Part shown: positions 1 to 7,609 of the stretch, piece by piece
How positions within the stretch are numbered: position 1 is the first letter of the stretch
Layout of the letters: each line of letters begins with the position of its first letter
DNA from: an uncultured Bacteroidales bacterium
GTDB taxonomy: Bacteria > Bacteroidota > Bacteroidia > Bacteroidales > F082
DNA: 63,322 nucleotides
Direction of reading: 5' to 3'
Assembly: GCA_900317155.1 (NCBI GenBank)
Contig: ONFO01000018.1
Coordinates: forward strand, 1-63,322
Notes under the pieces: model-generated
Seen by the model: the letters and a program-made list of their open reading frames with translations, nothing else
Told to the model about the DNA's origin: nothing
Databases searched by the model: none
Translations under genes and position numbers: made by a program

Positions 1-48
1 CGCGACGATGATACTGCGGGAGACCGTGGGAAAGTAGTTCGCCGCCCA
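1..48 (+). rRNA. 5S ribosomal RNA, 3' part
   Basis: The first ~48 bases match the 3' half of a 5S rRNA and are nearly identical to the reverse complement of the right end of the window, where more of the gene is present. The 5' part lies outside the window. The rRNA operon is transcribed into the window. The exact 3' end is uncertain by a few bases. Confidence 0.9.
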
Positions 49-61
49 CCCACAACGGGAA

Positions 62-98
62 GCCCGTCAGCATACAGCTGGCGGGCTGTTCTGTTTTT
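62..98 (+). terminator. rRNA operon terminator
   Basis: A GC-rich stem of about 10 bp (GCCCGTCAGC / GCTGGCGGGC, one G-T wobble) is followed by a T-rich tail. It lies just after the 5S gene, and a near-identical copy sits at the right end in inverted orientation. Confidence 0.9.
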
Positions 99-217
99 AG
101 CAGATGCTGACGGGATTTCTTGTTTATATACAACTACTCTCCCACCCTATTTCTTCTTTTATCCAAACCATGTTTCTTTGCCAACTTTTTACTATTTTTA
201 CAGCCAAATTCCGAGGT

Positions 218-2317
218 ATGGCCAAGAAATTGGTTTTTATTTTTATTTTACTTATTATCAGTGTTTTAGGATTTTCACAAAGTCCTAAACAAGATAGTAT
301 TGCACAGCAACAACCCCTACCTATAACCGCCAAAACCATCGATTCCACCTTTGTAACCTACAATGCCTATCAACTTGACAGCCTCTATCTGAATAGCAAT
401 AAAGTCATCGACACCTTGACTTTCCATGCCTCTGATTATGAGGTTTTAGAATGCGAGAAGACTATTTACAGCACATTAAGCAATGCTGGACTTGCCCATA
501 AGTCTATGAGATTCAAGCACCTGAGTCAAGTGGGATTCGACATGACACTTCCTGCCTTTTCCGCATACATGCAAAACGAGAGCAAGATGGTATCACACCA
601 GTCGGTCCTACCCTACTCCGAAATACGTTATTTAATGACCACAGCTGACAAGGAACAGCATCTCAACGTCAGATTTGGAAGACAATTCACCCCTCGCCTA
701 TTCATTTCTTTCGCCTTCAACACCGATTTCTCCCCAGGCGTCTTCAAGAACAGCAAAAGCATCAACAACTACATTTGGATCAATGCGCATTATTTTAGCA
801 AGAACAACCGATATGGTGCCACAGCCTACTATTACCGCAACAAATTGGAAATGGGCGAAAACGGCGGTATCGTCAATGATGAAAACTATATTTCACATTC
901 AGAATCAGACAATTCCGTCATTAGCACCAACCTTACCACGGCAACCAATTTCATTGTATCAAGTGGCATAGGCTTTGAACATTTCTTCAACCTTCTGTCT
1001 CAAAAAAAGACCACCAAAAAAGAAGAAATTGTTCCCATCAAAAGCGACACAATAGCCCAATTTCCTAACGATAGTATTCGTCCCGATACCTTATTTCACC
1101 TCACTGACAGCATCCAAATTGATTCTACTTTGATGGACAGCTTAAAAGCTATCAGCCATGAGGTGATTCAAGAGACAAAGGTGAGAAAATTCACTTTGGG
1201 CAGGATTTGCCACAGCTTCAGCTATTTGAACAACAAGCTGTATTACAACGAGACCTCCCCTTCCGTGGCCTTCTATCAACCTTACGACACCTTGCTCAAT
1301 ACGAGCAAAACCACGGATACCACTTTGGTCAGAGCCATCAGAAACACGTTGAAATGGAATAGTTTAGGCTATCAAAAATACTATGACGATATCCCATTCT
1401 ATCTTTATGCAGGTGTTTCGCATGGATTCTATAAGGTGAAACACTTCGATTATTTGGAAGGCGAAACGGTACTATTGCGCAACTTTAACCAACTGAGCAT
1501 AAACGGTGGTATCATCATCAACTTGTTCAAATCAACGCGCATCACAGGCCAGGGCGAGTTCATCACTTTGGGCTATCAAATCGGTGACTTCGACCTCAAG
1601 GGACAATGGAAACAGTTTTTGGGTACGACTGCCAAGAATTTCGGCTACGCCACCTTTGACGCGGAAATCAAGCGGCAAAGCTCCACGTGGTTCCAAGAAA
1701 GCTACTACTCAAACCACTTCCGTTGGGAGAACGACTTTAAGGCGGCTACTTTCCTGATTTTCAATCTGAAATACAATTTCAAAAGCTATTGCATCGGCGT
1801 CAAGCAGACCACTATTTCCAACCTAATTTATTTCGGTACCGATGCCCGTCCTACCCAGTTTGAGAATATCTTCAGTATTCGCGAAGCCTATCTCAGCTTC
1901 TACCAGAAACTCTGGCGTTTTGAATTCGAAGGATTTGCCAGCCTGCAAAAGTCGAGCAACGAAGAGGTGATGCATCTTCCCTTGCTTATGGGTCGACTGA
2001 AAATCGGTTATGCACAACCTGTCTTCCACAAAGCAGCCACTTTGTATCCCAGCATCACCGTGCGTTATTTCACCAAATACTACGCCGATGCCTATATGCC
2101 CGCCACACGCACCTTCTACCTGCAAAATGAAGTGCAAATCGGCAACTTCCCCTTCATTGACATGGCCATAGCCTTAAAGATAAAAAAGGCACATATCTAT
2201 GTGGCTTACAGCAACATGTTCTTACTCACAGGCAACTATAACTCATTCATTGCGCCCCACTACCCTATGCGCGACAGCCGTATATTTATTGGTGTCAACT
2301 GGCGATTGTTCAACTAA
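218..2317 (+). CDS. Putative outer-membrane porin (Porin_10-like)
   Basis: The likely start is the ATG at 218, giving 699 aa, because it opens a clear signal peptide (Lys-Lys, then a hydrophobic run ending ISVLGFSQ). The upstream in-frame ATG at 104 would place unrelated residues before this signal. After a Ser/Thr/Asp-rich stretch, the protein is rich in alternating aromatic and polar strands and ends with a strand closing in Phe-Asn, as expected for an outer-membrane beta barrel. It resembles the Bacteroidetes 'putative porin' family; substrate unknown. A low-complexity Asp/Ser-rich insert (near residues 275-320) may be a loop. It sits 12 bp before the antiporter gene, so the two are probably cotranscribed. 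Confidence 0.7.
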   Translation: MAKKLVFIFILLIISVLGFSQSPKQDSIAQQQPLPITAKTIDSTFVTYNAYQLDSLYLNSNKVIDTLTFHASDYEVLECEKTIYSTLSNAGLAHKSMRFKHLSQVGFDMTLPAFSAYMQNESKMVSHQSVLPYSEIRYLMTTADKEQHLNVRFGRQFTPRLFISFAFNTDFSPGVFKNSKSINNYIWINAHYFSKNNRYGATAYYYRNKLEMGENGGIVNDENYISHSESDNSVISTNLTTATNFIVSSGIGFEHFFNLLSQKKTTKKEEIVPIKSDTIAQFPNDSIRPDTLFHLTDSIQIDSTLMDSLKAISHEVIQETKVRKFTLGRICHSFSYLNNKLYYNETSPSVAFYQPYDTLLNTSKTTDTTLVRAIRNTLKWNSLGYQKYYDDIPFYLYAGVSHGFYKVKHFDYLEGETVLLRNFNQLSINGGIIINLFKSTRITGQGEFITLGYQIGDFDLKGQWKQFLGTTAKNFGYATFDAEIKRQSSTWFQESYYSNHFRWENDFKAATFLIFNLKYNFKSYCIGVKQTTISNLIYFGTDARPTQFENIFSIREAYLSFYQKLWRFEFEGFASLQKSSNEEVMHLPLLMGRLKIGYAQPVFHKAATLYPSITVRYFTKYYADAYMPATRTFYLQNEVQIGNFPFIDMAIALKIKKAHIYVAYSNMFLLTGNYNSFIAPHYPMRDSRIFIGVNWRLFN

Positions 2318-2329
2318 AAGCATATTTTT

Positions 2330-3898
2330 ATGATGCAGACCGAACTTATACCCACAACCAACACGCTTTCGGGAATCAACGACACTATCACTCATATCTC
2401 CGAAACCATTACCAATCCAAGCTTGGTTAACACGGTCACAGAACAAATCTCCAACAGCAGTTCCTCGCGACAAATCGGGTTGACCATCGCCATTATCGGT
2501 CTACTCATTTTCACTGCACATCTCTTCAGCGAAATCTTCAGCCGCAAGCGTATCCCTGATGTGCTGTTCCTCATTATTATCGGTCTGCTCATCGGTCCTA
2601 TCTTCCATTGGCTCTCTCCCGACAGCTTAGGCAATGCAGGCAGTCTTTTCTCCGGCATCACTTTGGTAACCATTCTGTTTGAAAGTGGCACACAACTGAG
2701 ATTCAGCGCATTGAAAGACTCATTCAGAGGTGCCTTGAGACTCACTGCATTGAACTTCATCATGTCGGCCATCGCCGTGTGGTTGGTTGCATGGCTTGCT
2801 CTGAAAATCGACCCTGTGGTCAGTATGATGTTAGGCTGCATCTTGGGCGGCACGGCATCGGCAGTCGTCATCCCCATCGTCAGACAAATGCGCATGTCAG
2901 AGAAACCAGCCATCATGCTCATCCTTGAAGCCGCCATCGGTAACGTGTTCAGCATTGTTTTGGCCTTGGCCTTGATGCAGGCCATCAAATCGCGGCACGT
3001 GGAGTTTGGTGCCATCCTCGGCGACATCTTCTCTTCCTTCATACTTGCCACGGTGATGGGATTGTTCGGTGCCATTTTCTGGGCACTGATTCTTGACCAA
3101 GTGCGCAACATCAAATACTCCATCCTGACCACACCTGCCTTTGTGTTCATCATTTACGGCATCAACGAGTGGATGGGCTTCAGCGGTGCCATTGCTGCTT
3201 TAGCTTTTGGTATCGGTTTGGCCAACATCGACGGAATTTACAACGCTTGGCTCAAAAAATTCATCAAGAAAGTACCTGTCAATCTGAATGAAACTGAACG
3301 CTCGCTATTTTCGGAATTAGTGTTGCTTTTGAAAACCTTCTTCTTTATCTATGTGGGTATTTCCATTCAGCTGAAGCGATGGGAGCCCATTGTCATCGGA
3401 TTGGGAATCAGTGTTTTACTCTTTATCATTCGTATCCCTGCCGTTCGTTTTGCCATTTCTAAGAAAGAAGGCATTCCAGAAAAAGAAGTGGTGTTCATGT
3501 CGGCACTCAACCCCAAGGGACTGACGGCTGCGGTATTGGCCACACAAGCCTTAATTTACATCCCTGACATTGAAACCGCCATGTTTGTGAGAAACATCGT
3601 CTTCTCAGTCATCCTTTTCAGCATCGTCATCAATTCCATCCTTATTCCTGTGATTGACAAGGAAGGAAGCCTTTACCATTTCTATCTGCGCATGTTCAGC
3701 TTTAACCAAAAGATGAAAGATGTGGTGGTCAAGACCAAAAACAAAGGCGAAAAACGGCGTAAGAAACACTCCATGGCGCATGAGATTGTCGATGAGATGT
3801 TCCAGTCGGAAGTCATTTCTGATATCATCAAGGAACAAGACCAACCCGGCGCCGTCAATTTCAAACTTGAATCCAGCAACTCGGATGTGGCGGATTAA
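2330..3898 (+). CDS. Cation:proton antiporter (CPA/NhaP-like)
   Basis: 522-residue polytopic inner-membrane protein with about 12 hydrophobic segments from residue ~48 to ~445. The family fold is recognised from the sequence around GGTASAVVIP (near residue 173), a broken-helix segment typical of Na+ or K+/H+ antiporters, and from the repeated Gly-rich helices. The first ~45 residues are hydrophilic, Ser/Thr/Asn-rich and not a normal signal peptide. The last ~60 residues form a charged cytoplasmic tail with a basic cluster (KTKNKGEKRRKKH) then an acidic end. It probably exports Na+ or K+ in exchange for protons; ion specificity cannot be read. It follows the porin gene by 12 bp. Confidence 0.85.
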   Translation: MMQTELIPTTNTLSGINDTITHISETITNPSLVNTVTEQISNSSSSRQIGLTIAIIGLLIFTAHLFSEIFSRKRIPDVLFLIIIGLLIGPIFHWLSPDSLGNAGSLFSGITLVTILFESGTQLRFSALKDSFRGALRLTALNFIMSAIAVWLVAWLALKIDPVVSMMLGCILGGTASAVVIPIVRQMRMSEKPAIMLILEAAIGNVFSIVLALALMQAIKSRHVEFGAILGDIFSSFILATVMGLFGAIFWALILDQVRNIKYSILTTPAFVFIIYGINEWMGFSGAIAALAFGIGLANIDGIYNAWLKKFIKKVPVNLNETERSLFSELVLLLKTFFFIYVGISIQLKRWEPIVIGLGISVLLFIIRIPAVRFAISKKEGIPEKEVVFMSALNPKGLTAAVLATQALIYIPDIETAMFVRNIVFSVILFSIVINSILIPVIDKEGSLYHFYLRMFSFNQKMKDVVVKTKNKGEKRRKKHSMAHEIVDEMFQSEVISDIIKEQDQPGAVNFKLESSNSDVAD

Positions 3899-3909
3899 TT
3901 ATTTATAAT

Positions 3910-3924
3910 ACGTAAAAATTACAC
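3910..3924. promoter_or_regulatory. Weak distal operator-like site
   Basis: ACGTAAAAATTACAC matches the perfect palindrome at 3974-3988 in 11 of 15 positions, including the half-site TTACAC. It lies 64 bp upstream of that palindrome. It is a possible third binding site for the regulator encoded at 4045, inferred only from similarity. Confidence 0.35.
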
Positions 3925-3973
3925 ATTATAAATAATTAAAAATCAAATATTTATGATTTAAAAGCAAAACAAA

Positions 3974-3988
3974 GTGTAAATTTTACAC
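3974..3988. promoter_or_regulatory. Palindromic operator upstream of Nudix regulator
   Basis: GTGTAAATTTTACAC is a perfect 7+1+7 inverted repeat immediately upstream of the -33 region of the promoter for the Nudix/winged-helix gene. It is the expected kind of site for a dimeric NrtR-like repressor and probably mediates autoregulation. Confidence 0.6.
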
Positions 3989-3996
3989 AATATTTT

Positions 3997-4041
3997 ATTG
4001 TAGGTTTCAGAAATAGTTGTACTTTTGCGTCAAATTTACAC
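3997..4041 (+). promoter_or_regulatory. Promoter with overlapping second operator
   Basis: A Bacteroidetes promoter has ATTG at 3997-4000, a 19-bp spacer and TACTTTTG at 4020-4027. Overlapping the predicted start of transcription, 4027-4041 (GCGTCAAATTTACAC) repeats the upstream palindrome with two of seven base pairs broken. The leader before the ATG at 4045 would be only ~10 nt. A repressor bound here would block initiation. Confidence 0.6.
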
Positions 4042-4044
4042 AAT

Positions 4045-4851
4045 ATGGAAACGCAACAATACACCTACAAGTATCCTCGACCGGCTGTTACAACAGATTG
4101 TGTTGTGTTCGGCTTTGATGGGCACGACCTGAAAATTCTACTTATCGAGCGCGGAATTGAGCCCTTTAAAGGCGCATGGGCCTTCCCTGGCGGATTCCTC
4201 AACATGGATGAGACAGCAGAGCAAGGTGCGCTGAGAGAGTTGAAAGAAGAGACAGGGCTGGATTTGCGCTACATCAAGCAAGTTGGTGCTTTCTCTGATG
4301 TCAATCGTGACCCGCGCAGCCGCGTCATCACCATCGCTTTTTATGCCTTGGCAAAGAAATCGGAAGTGCAAGGTGGCGATGATGCTGCCAAAGCACAATG
4401 GTTTGCCCTGAATGAAATACCGCGATTAGCTTTCGATCACGACTATATCCTCAGGAAGACCATGGATAGACTGCGCAAAGACATTCATTTTGAACCAATT
4501 GGCTTTGGACTTTTGGATGAACAGTTTACTATCCCGGAGCTGCAGCGCCTCTACGAAGCCATCCTTGGGGTGCAGTTCGACCGGCGCAACTTCTACAAGA
4601 AAATCCTGCAGACGGGCATCCTCAACGAGGTGGACGACGAGGACGAACGACACTACTATGGAGAGCATCACGAAATGCGCAGCATGGACATCGGAGCCTT
4701 GTTTGGAAGCATCGCTGCTGAACCACGTCCCTCCTACTCCGCTGCCCGTTCGGACGACGACAGCCGCCGCCGCAAAGGCACTCGTTTCTCCTTCAACAAG
4801 AAACGATATGACCAGTTTAAGGAAGACAACAATTTCAGATTAGAGTTTTAA
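4045..4851 (+). CDS. Nudix hydrolase / NrtR-like transcriptional regulator
   Basis: 268 aa. Residues ~15-140 form a Nudix domain with an intact box from G50 to L72 (G-x5-E56-x7-R64-E65-L-K-E68-E69-T-G71-L), so pyrophosphohydrolase chemistry is possible. Residues ~150-215 (FTIPELQRLYEAILG, RRNFYKKIL) match the winged-helix DNA-binding part of NrtR/AraR-type Nudix regulators. The family senses ADP-ribose or a sugar and represses transcription. The intact box is notable, since many family repressors have degenerate ones. The C-terminus (~225-268) is basic and low-complexity. Palindromes flank its own promoter. Next downstream are a VWA gene and an ADP-ribosylglycohydrolase, which favours an ADP-ribose ligand, but an arabinose-type ligand cannot be excluded. 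Confidence 0.85.
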   Translation: METQQYTYKYPRPAVTTDCVVFGFDGHDLKILLIERGIEPFKGAWAFPGGFLNMDETAEQGALRELKEETGLDLRYIKQVGAFSDVNRDPRSRVITIAFYALAKKSEVQGGDDAAKAQWFALNEIPRLAFDHDYILRKTMDRLRKDIHFEPIGFGLLDEQFTIPELQRLYEAILGVQFDRRNFYKKILQTGILNEVDDEDERHYYGEHHEMRSMDIGALFGSIAAEPRPSYSAARSDDDSRRRKGTRFSFNKKRYDQFKEDNNFRLEF

Positions 4852-4880
4852 TCAGTTGAGAATTGTTCAGTTATAATATT

Positions 4881-4930
4881 ACATCTTGAATCTTTACATC
4901 TTGAATCTTTAAATCTTAAATCTTTAAATA
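4881..4930 (+). repeat. Short AT-rich repeats in leader
   Basis: Copies of a degenerate ATCTTGAATCTTTA-like unit stand directly before the start codon of the VWA gene. Similar but differently worded low-complexity arrays precede other genes in this window (6152-6186, 25237-25268, 40600-40630, 45003-45042). Confidence 0.6.
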
Positions 4931-4948
4931 TCAATAAAACAATAAGTT

Positions 4949-6046
4949 ATGGAAACAAACAACACCACCGCAAAGACGCAGGTCTATAACCTGATCATCC
5001 TCGACAAGAGTGGCTCGATGAGCAGCATCGCCAACGCCGCCATCGCCGGATTCAACGAAACCGTGGGCGGCATCCGCTCAGCCCAGGAACGCTTCAAGGA
5101 CACGCAAGAGCATTTTGTCTCACTCATGATCTTCTGCAACTGCGAGAAGACCATGGTCTACGACATGGTGCCCGTTGACAAAGTCAAAGAACTGACATCC
5201 AAGGAATACCGCCCCTGCTGCTGCACGCCACTTTATGACGCTATGGGCATCAGCATCAATGCCTTGTACAACGCCATCAAGGACAAGGAAGACGCCACCG
5301 CCGTGGTGACCGTCATCACCGATGGCTTGGAGAACGCCTCGAAGGAGTACTCTGGCAAGGCTATCAAGGCACTTGTTGAACGCATGAAGGACGAGGAAGG
5401 CTGGAACTTCGCCTACATCGGCACCAACCAAGACGTGAGAGCCACTTCTGCCTCGCTCAGCATCGACAACCACATGGAATTCCGCGACGACGAAGTTGGT
5501 ATGAGAGAAGCCTGGGAAAAGGAACGCAAGGCCAAGATGTCGATGTTCTCGCGATTCTCAATGGGTTTCGCTGCCACTTCTTCCATGACAACTGCAGAGC
5601 GCAAGGCCTACCGCAGCAGAGAAAACCGCTCCTCAAAAAACTACCACGAGATAGGCGAATTCCGTAACCGTGTCACGTCCGAGCATATCAATAGCCTTAA
5701 GGACAACGAGATTTTCGTCTTCGGCAGCAACCTTGCAGGTATGCATGCCGGTGGCGCAGCTAGAATAGCCGTTGAAAAATTCGGCGCTATCATGGGTCAA
5801 GGCGTTGGCCTGCAGGGACAAAGCTATGCCATTCCTACAATGCAAGGCGGACCTGACACCATCCTGCCCTATGTGGAGGAGTTCATCCGTTTCGCCGACA
5901 TGCATCCTGAACTGACCTTCCTCGTCACCAAGATAGGCTGTGGCATCGCAGGCTTCACACCAAGGGAGATTGCACCCTTGTTTGCAGGAGCCATCAACGT
6001 GCAGAACATCCATTTGCCGATGGATTTTTGGAAGGAGCTGGTGTAA
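4949..6046 (+). CDS. VWA-domain protein fused to FVFGSNLAG-type domain
   Basis: 365 aa with no signal peptide, so cytoplasmic. Residues ~12-165 are a von Willebrand A domain with the MIDAS metal site D19-x-S21-x-S23, T93 and D125 (VITDGLEN). A charged linker with MSMFSRFSMGF follows. Residues ~245-365 contain IFVFGSNLAGMHAGGAA, GVGLQGQSYAIPT and TKIGCGIAGF, a conserved domain that I associate with A1S_2505-like phage-linked proteins; it may bind a nucleotide or ADP-ribose derivative, but that is inference. The CCC at residues 90-92 is unusual. The gene lies between a Nudix/NrtR regulator and an ADP-ribosylglycohydrolase, suggesting an NAD/ADP-ribose-related unit. Confidence 0.75.
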   Translation: METNNTTAKTQVYNLIILDKSGSMSSIANAAIAGFNETVGGIRSAQERFKDTQEHFVSLMIFCNCEKTMVYDMVPVDKVKELTSKEYRPCCCTPLYDAMGISINALYNAIKDKEDATAVVTVITDGLENASKEYSGKAIKALVERMKDEEGWNFAYIGTNQDVRATSASLSIDNHMEFRDDEVGMREAWEKERKAKMSMFSRFSMGFAATSSMTTAERKAYRSRENRSSKNYHEIGEFRNRVTSEHINSLKDNEIFVFGSNLAGMHAGGAARIAVEKFGAIMGQGVGLQGQSYAIPTMQGGPDTILPYVEEFIRFADMHPELTFLVTKIGCGIAGFTPREIAPLFAGAINVQNIHLPMDFWKELV

Positions 6047-6151
6047 CTATGGCCCATGGCTGACAGCTCATGGCCCGCTTCACCCAAAAGCTCTGTTTTC
6101 ACGCCTTGGATGAAGCTGGCCATAGGCTATAGGCCATACATCGGCCCAACA

Positions 6152-6186
6152 ATTAAACAATTAAACAATTAAACAATTAAACAATC
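6152..6186 (+). repeat. AACAATTAA tandem repeat
   Basis: About four near-perfect copies of a 10-bp ACAATTAAAC unit lie just before the ADP-ribosylglycohydrolase start codon. Upstream (6047-6150) is a stretch of imperfect direct and inverted copies of words such as CATGGCC, CTATGGCC and GGCCATAG, with no gene. Confidence 0.7.
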
Positions 6187-6200
6187 AACATTTAAACACC

Positions 6201-7055
6201 ATGTTAGGAGCAATCATAGGAGATACCGTTGGTTCGGTATATGAATTTCACAACATAAAGACCACAGATTTTCCGCTGTTCAGTCCACAATGCGACTACA
6301 CCGACGACAGCATCATGACTATAGCCGTGGCCGACTGGCTTTTGACCGACCCGCAGCACGGCATGGACACCTTGGAGGCCTCTTTTTTGGACTTCGCCAA
6401 GAAATACCCTTGCCCTATGGGTGGTTATGGAGGTGGTTTCCATCGCTGGCTGTTCCATCCCGAAGCATTGGGTGATTATGGGAGTCGCGACTTCAAACCT
6501 GGGACACGCCATCCCTACAACTCGTTCGGCAACGGTGCCGCTATGCGTTGCAGCGCTAACGGCTGGATGTTCGACAGCTTGGAAGAAACTGAGCGCGTGG
6601 CTGGGCTTTCTGCCGCCATCACCCACAACCATCCCGAGGGCATCAAGGGAGCGCAATCTACAGCGGCAGCCATCTTCATGGCCCGCAGCGGCAAAAGCAA
6701 AGAAGAGATAAGAAATTACATCTCAACGAAATACGGCTACAACCTCAACCGCACCTGCGATGAGATCCGACCCGTCTATGACTGGGATGGTTCCTGCCAA
6801 GGTACGGTGCCCGAAGCCATGGTAGCCTTTTTCGACAGCATCGACTTCGAGTCAGCCATCAGGTTGGCGGTCTCATTGGGCGGCGACAGTGACACCCTCG
6901 CCTGCATCACGGGCGGTATCGCGGAGGCATTCTACAAAGAGATTCCTGACGACATCGCCTTGAAAATTTGGAGCCTCATTCCCGAAGATTTCAAGGGCAT
7001 CCTCAGGAAAATGGAGGCACGGACGAGCTACCGCTTGCCGGAAATACTCAAATAA
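6201..7055 (+). CDS. ADP-ribosylglycohydrolase family protein
   Basis: 284 aa, a usual length for the ARH/DraG family. The N-terminal GAIIGDTVGSVYE, the metal-binding TDDS (residues 34-37) and the C-terminal GGDSDTLACITGGIAEA supply the family's paired metal ligands. The enzyme is expected to remove ADP-ribose from proteins, nucleic acids or small molecules in the cytoplasm. It follows the Nudix regulator and VWA genes on the same strand, and the trio probably acts in one ADP-ribose/NAD-related process. The real substrate is unknown. Confidence 0.9.
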   Translation: MLGAIIGDTVGSVYEFHNIKTTDFPLFSPQCDYTDDSIMTIAVADWLLTDPQHGMDTLEASFLDFAKKYPCPMGGYGGGFHRWLFHPEALGDYGSRDFKPGTRHPYNSFGNGAAMRCSANGWMFDSLEETERVAGLSAAITHNHPEGIKGAQSTAAAIFMARSGKSKEEIRNYISTKYGYNLNRTCDEIRPVYDWDGSCQGTVPEAMVAFFDSIDFESAIRLAVSLGGDSDTLACITGGIAEAFYKEIPDDIALKIWSLIPEDFKGILRKMEARTSYRLPEILK

Positions 7056-7161
7056 GGGGAATTCATATAAAGATTATGTGTATGGCTGGAGTCAGTGGGG
7101 ACGGACTCCAGCCTTTAAAAAATTTTTCTCAACAAATCCATTCCATTTTCTAAAATATTAG

Positions 7162-7169
7162 TATCTTTG
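7162..7169 (+). promoter_or_regulatory. rpsO promoter -7 box
   Basis: TATCTTTG followed by C matches the Bacteroidetes TAnnTTTG element, 44 bp before the rpsO start codon. Confidence 0.65.
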
Positions 7170-7213
7170 CAGCCCGTTTAGAACAACAAATTTAGTGTAA
7201 AAAGAAGAAAATT

Positions 7214-7483
7214 ATGTACTTAACTGCAGAAAAGAAATCAGAGATTTTCAGCCAATACGGCAAGAACGCTGCCGATACTGGTTCAGCAGAAGGCCAAATC
7301 GCTTTGTTCACCTACAGAATTAAGCATTTGACAGAGCAAACGAAAGTCCATCACAAGGATGTGGCGGCCAAACGTGCGTTGGTTGGCTTGGTAGGTAAGA
7401 GAAGAAAACTTCTCGATTATTTGAAGAGAACCGACATCGAAAGATACCGTAACATCATTAAGGAATTGGGCATCAGAAAGTAA
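7214..7483 (+). CDS. rpsO: 30S ribosomal protein S15
   Basis: 89 aa, the exact usual length. Family signatures are DTGSAEGQIALFTYRI, HHKDVAAKRALVGLVGKRRKLLDYL and RYRNIIKELGIRK. It binds the central domain of 16S rRNA early in 30S assembly. It lies directly upstream of pnp, a widespread bacterial pairing, and is followed by a terminator that may attenuate transcription into pnp. The leader is short (~37 nt), so an elaborate autoregulatory pseudoknot is not obvious. Confidence 0.98.
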   Translation: MYLTAEKKSEIFSQYGKNAADTGSAEGQIALFTYRIKHLTEQTKVHHKDVAAKRALVGLVGKRRKLLDYLKRTDIERYRNIIKELGIRK

Positions 7484-7512
7484 GACTTTCGCCCGCCTGA
7501 GCGGAACGCAAG

Positions 7513-7540
7513 AAAAAGGCAATACACATTGCCTTTTTTT
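7513..7540 (+). terminator. Terminator after rpsO
   Basis: Inverted repeat AAAAAGGCAAT / ATTGCCTTTTTT with a 4-nt loop and a run of eight T. It lies 30 bp after the rpsO stop. Confidence 0.85.
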
Positions 7541-7609
7541 TGCTATTTATTACAACCGATTCCATACGCAATAGAAGCTAAGAGAAAACAGTAAAAAATT
7601 TTAATCACT

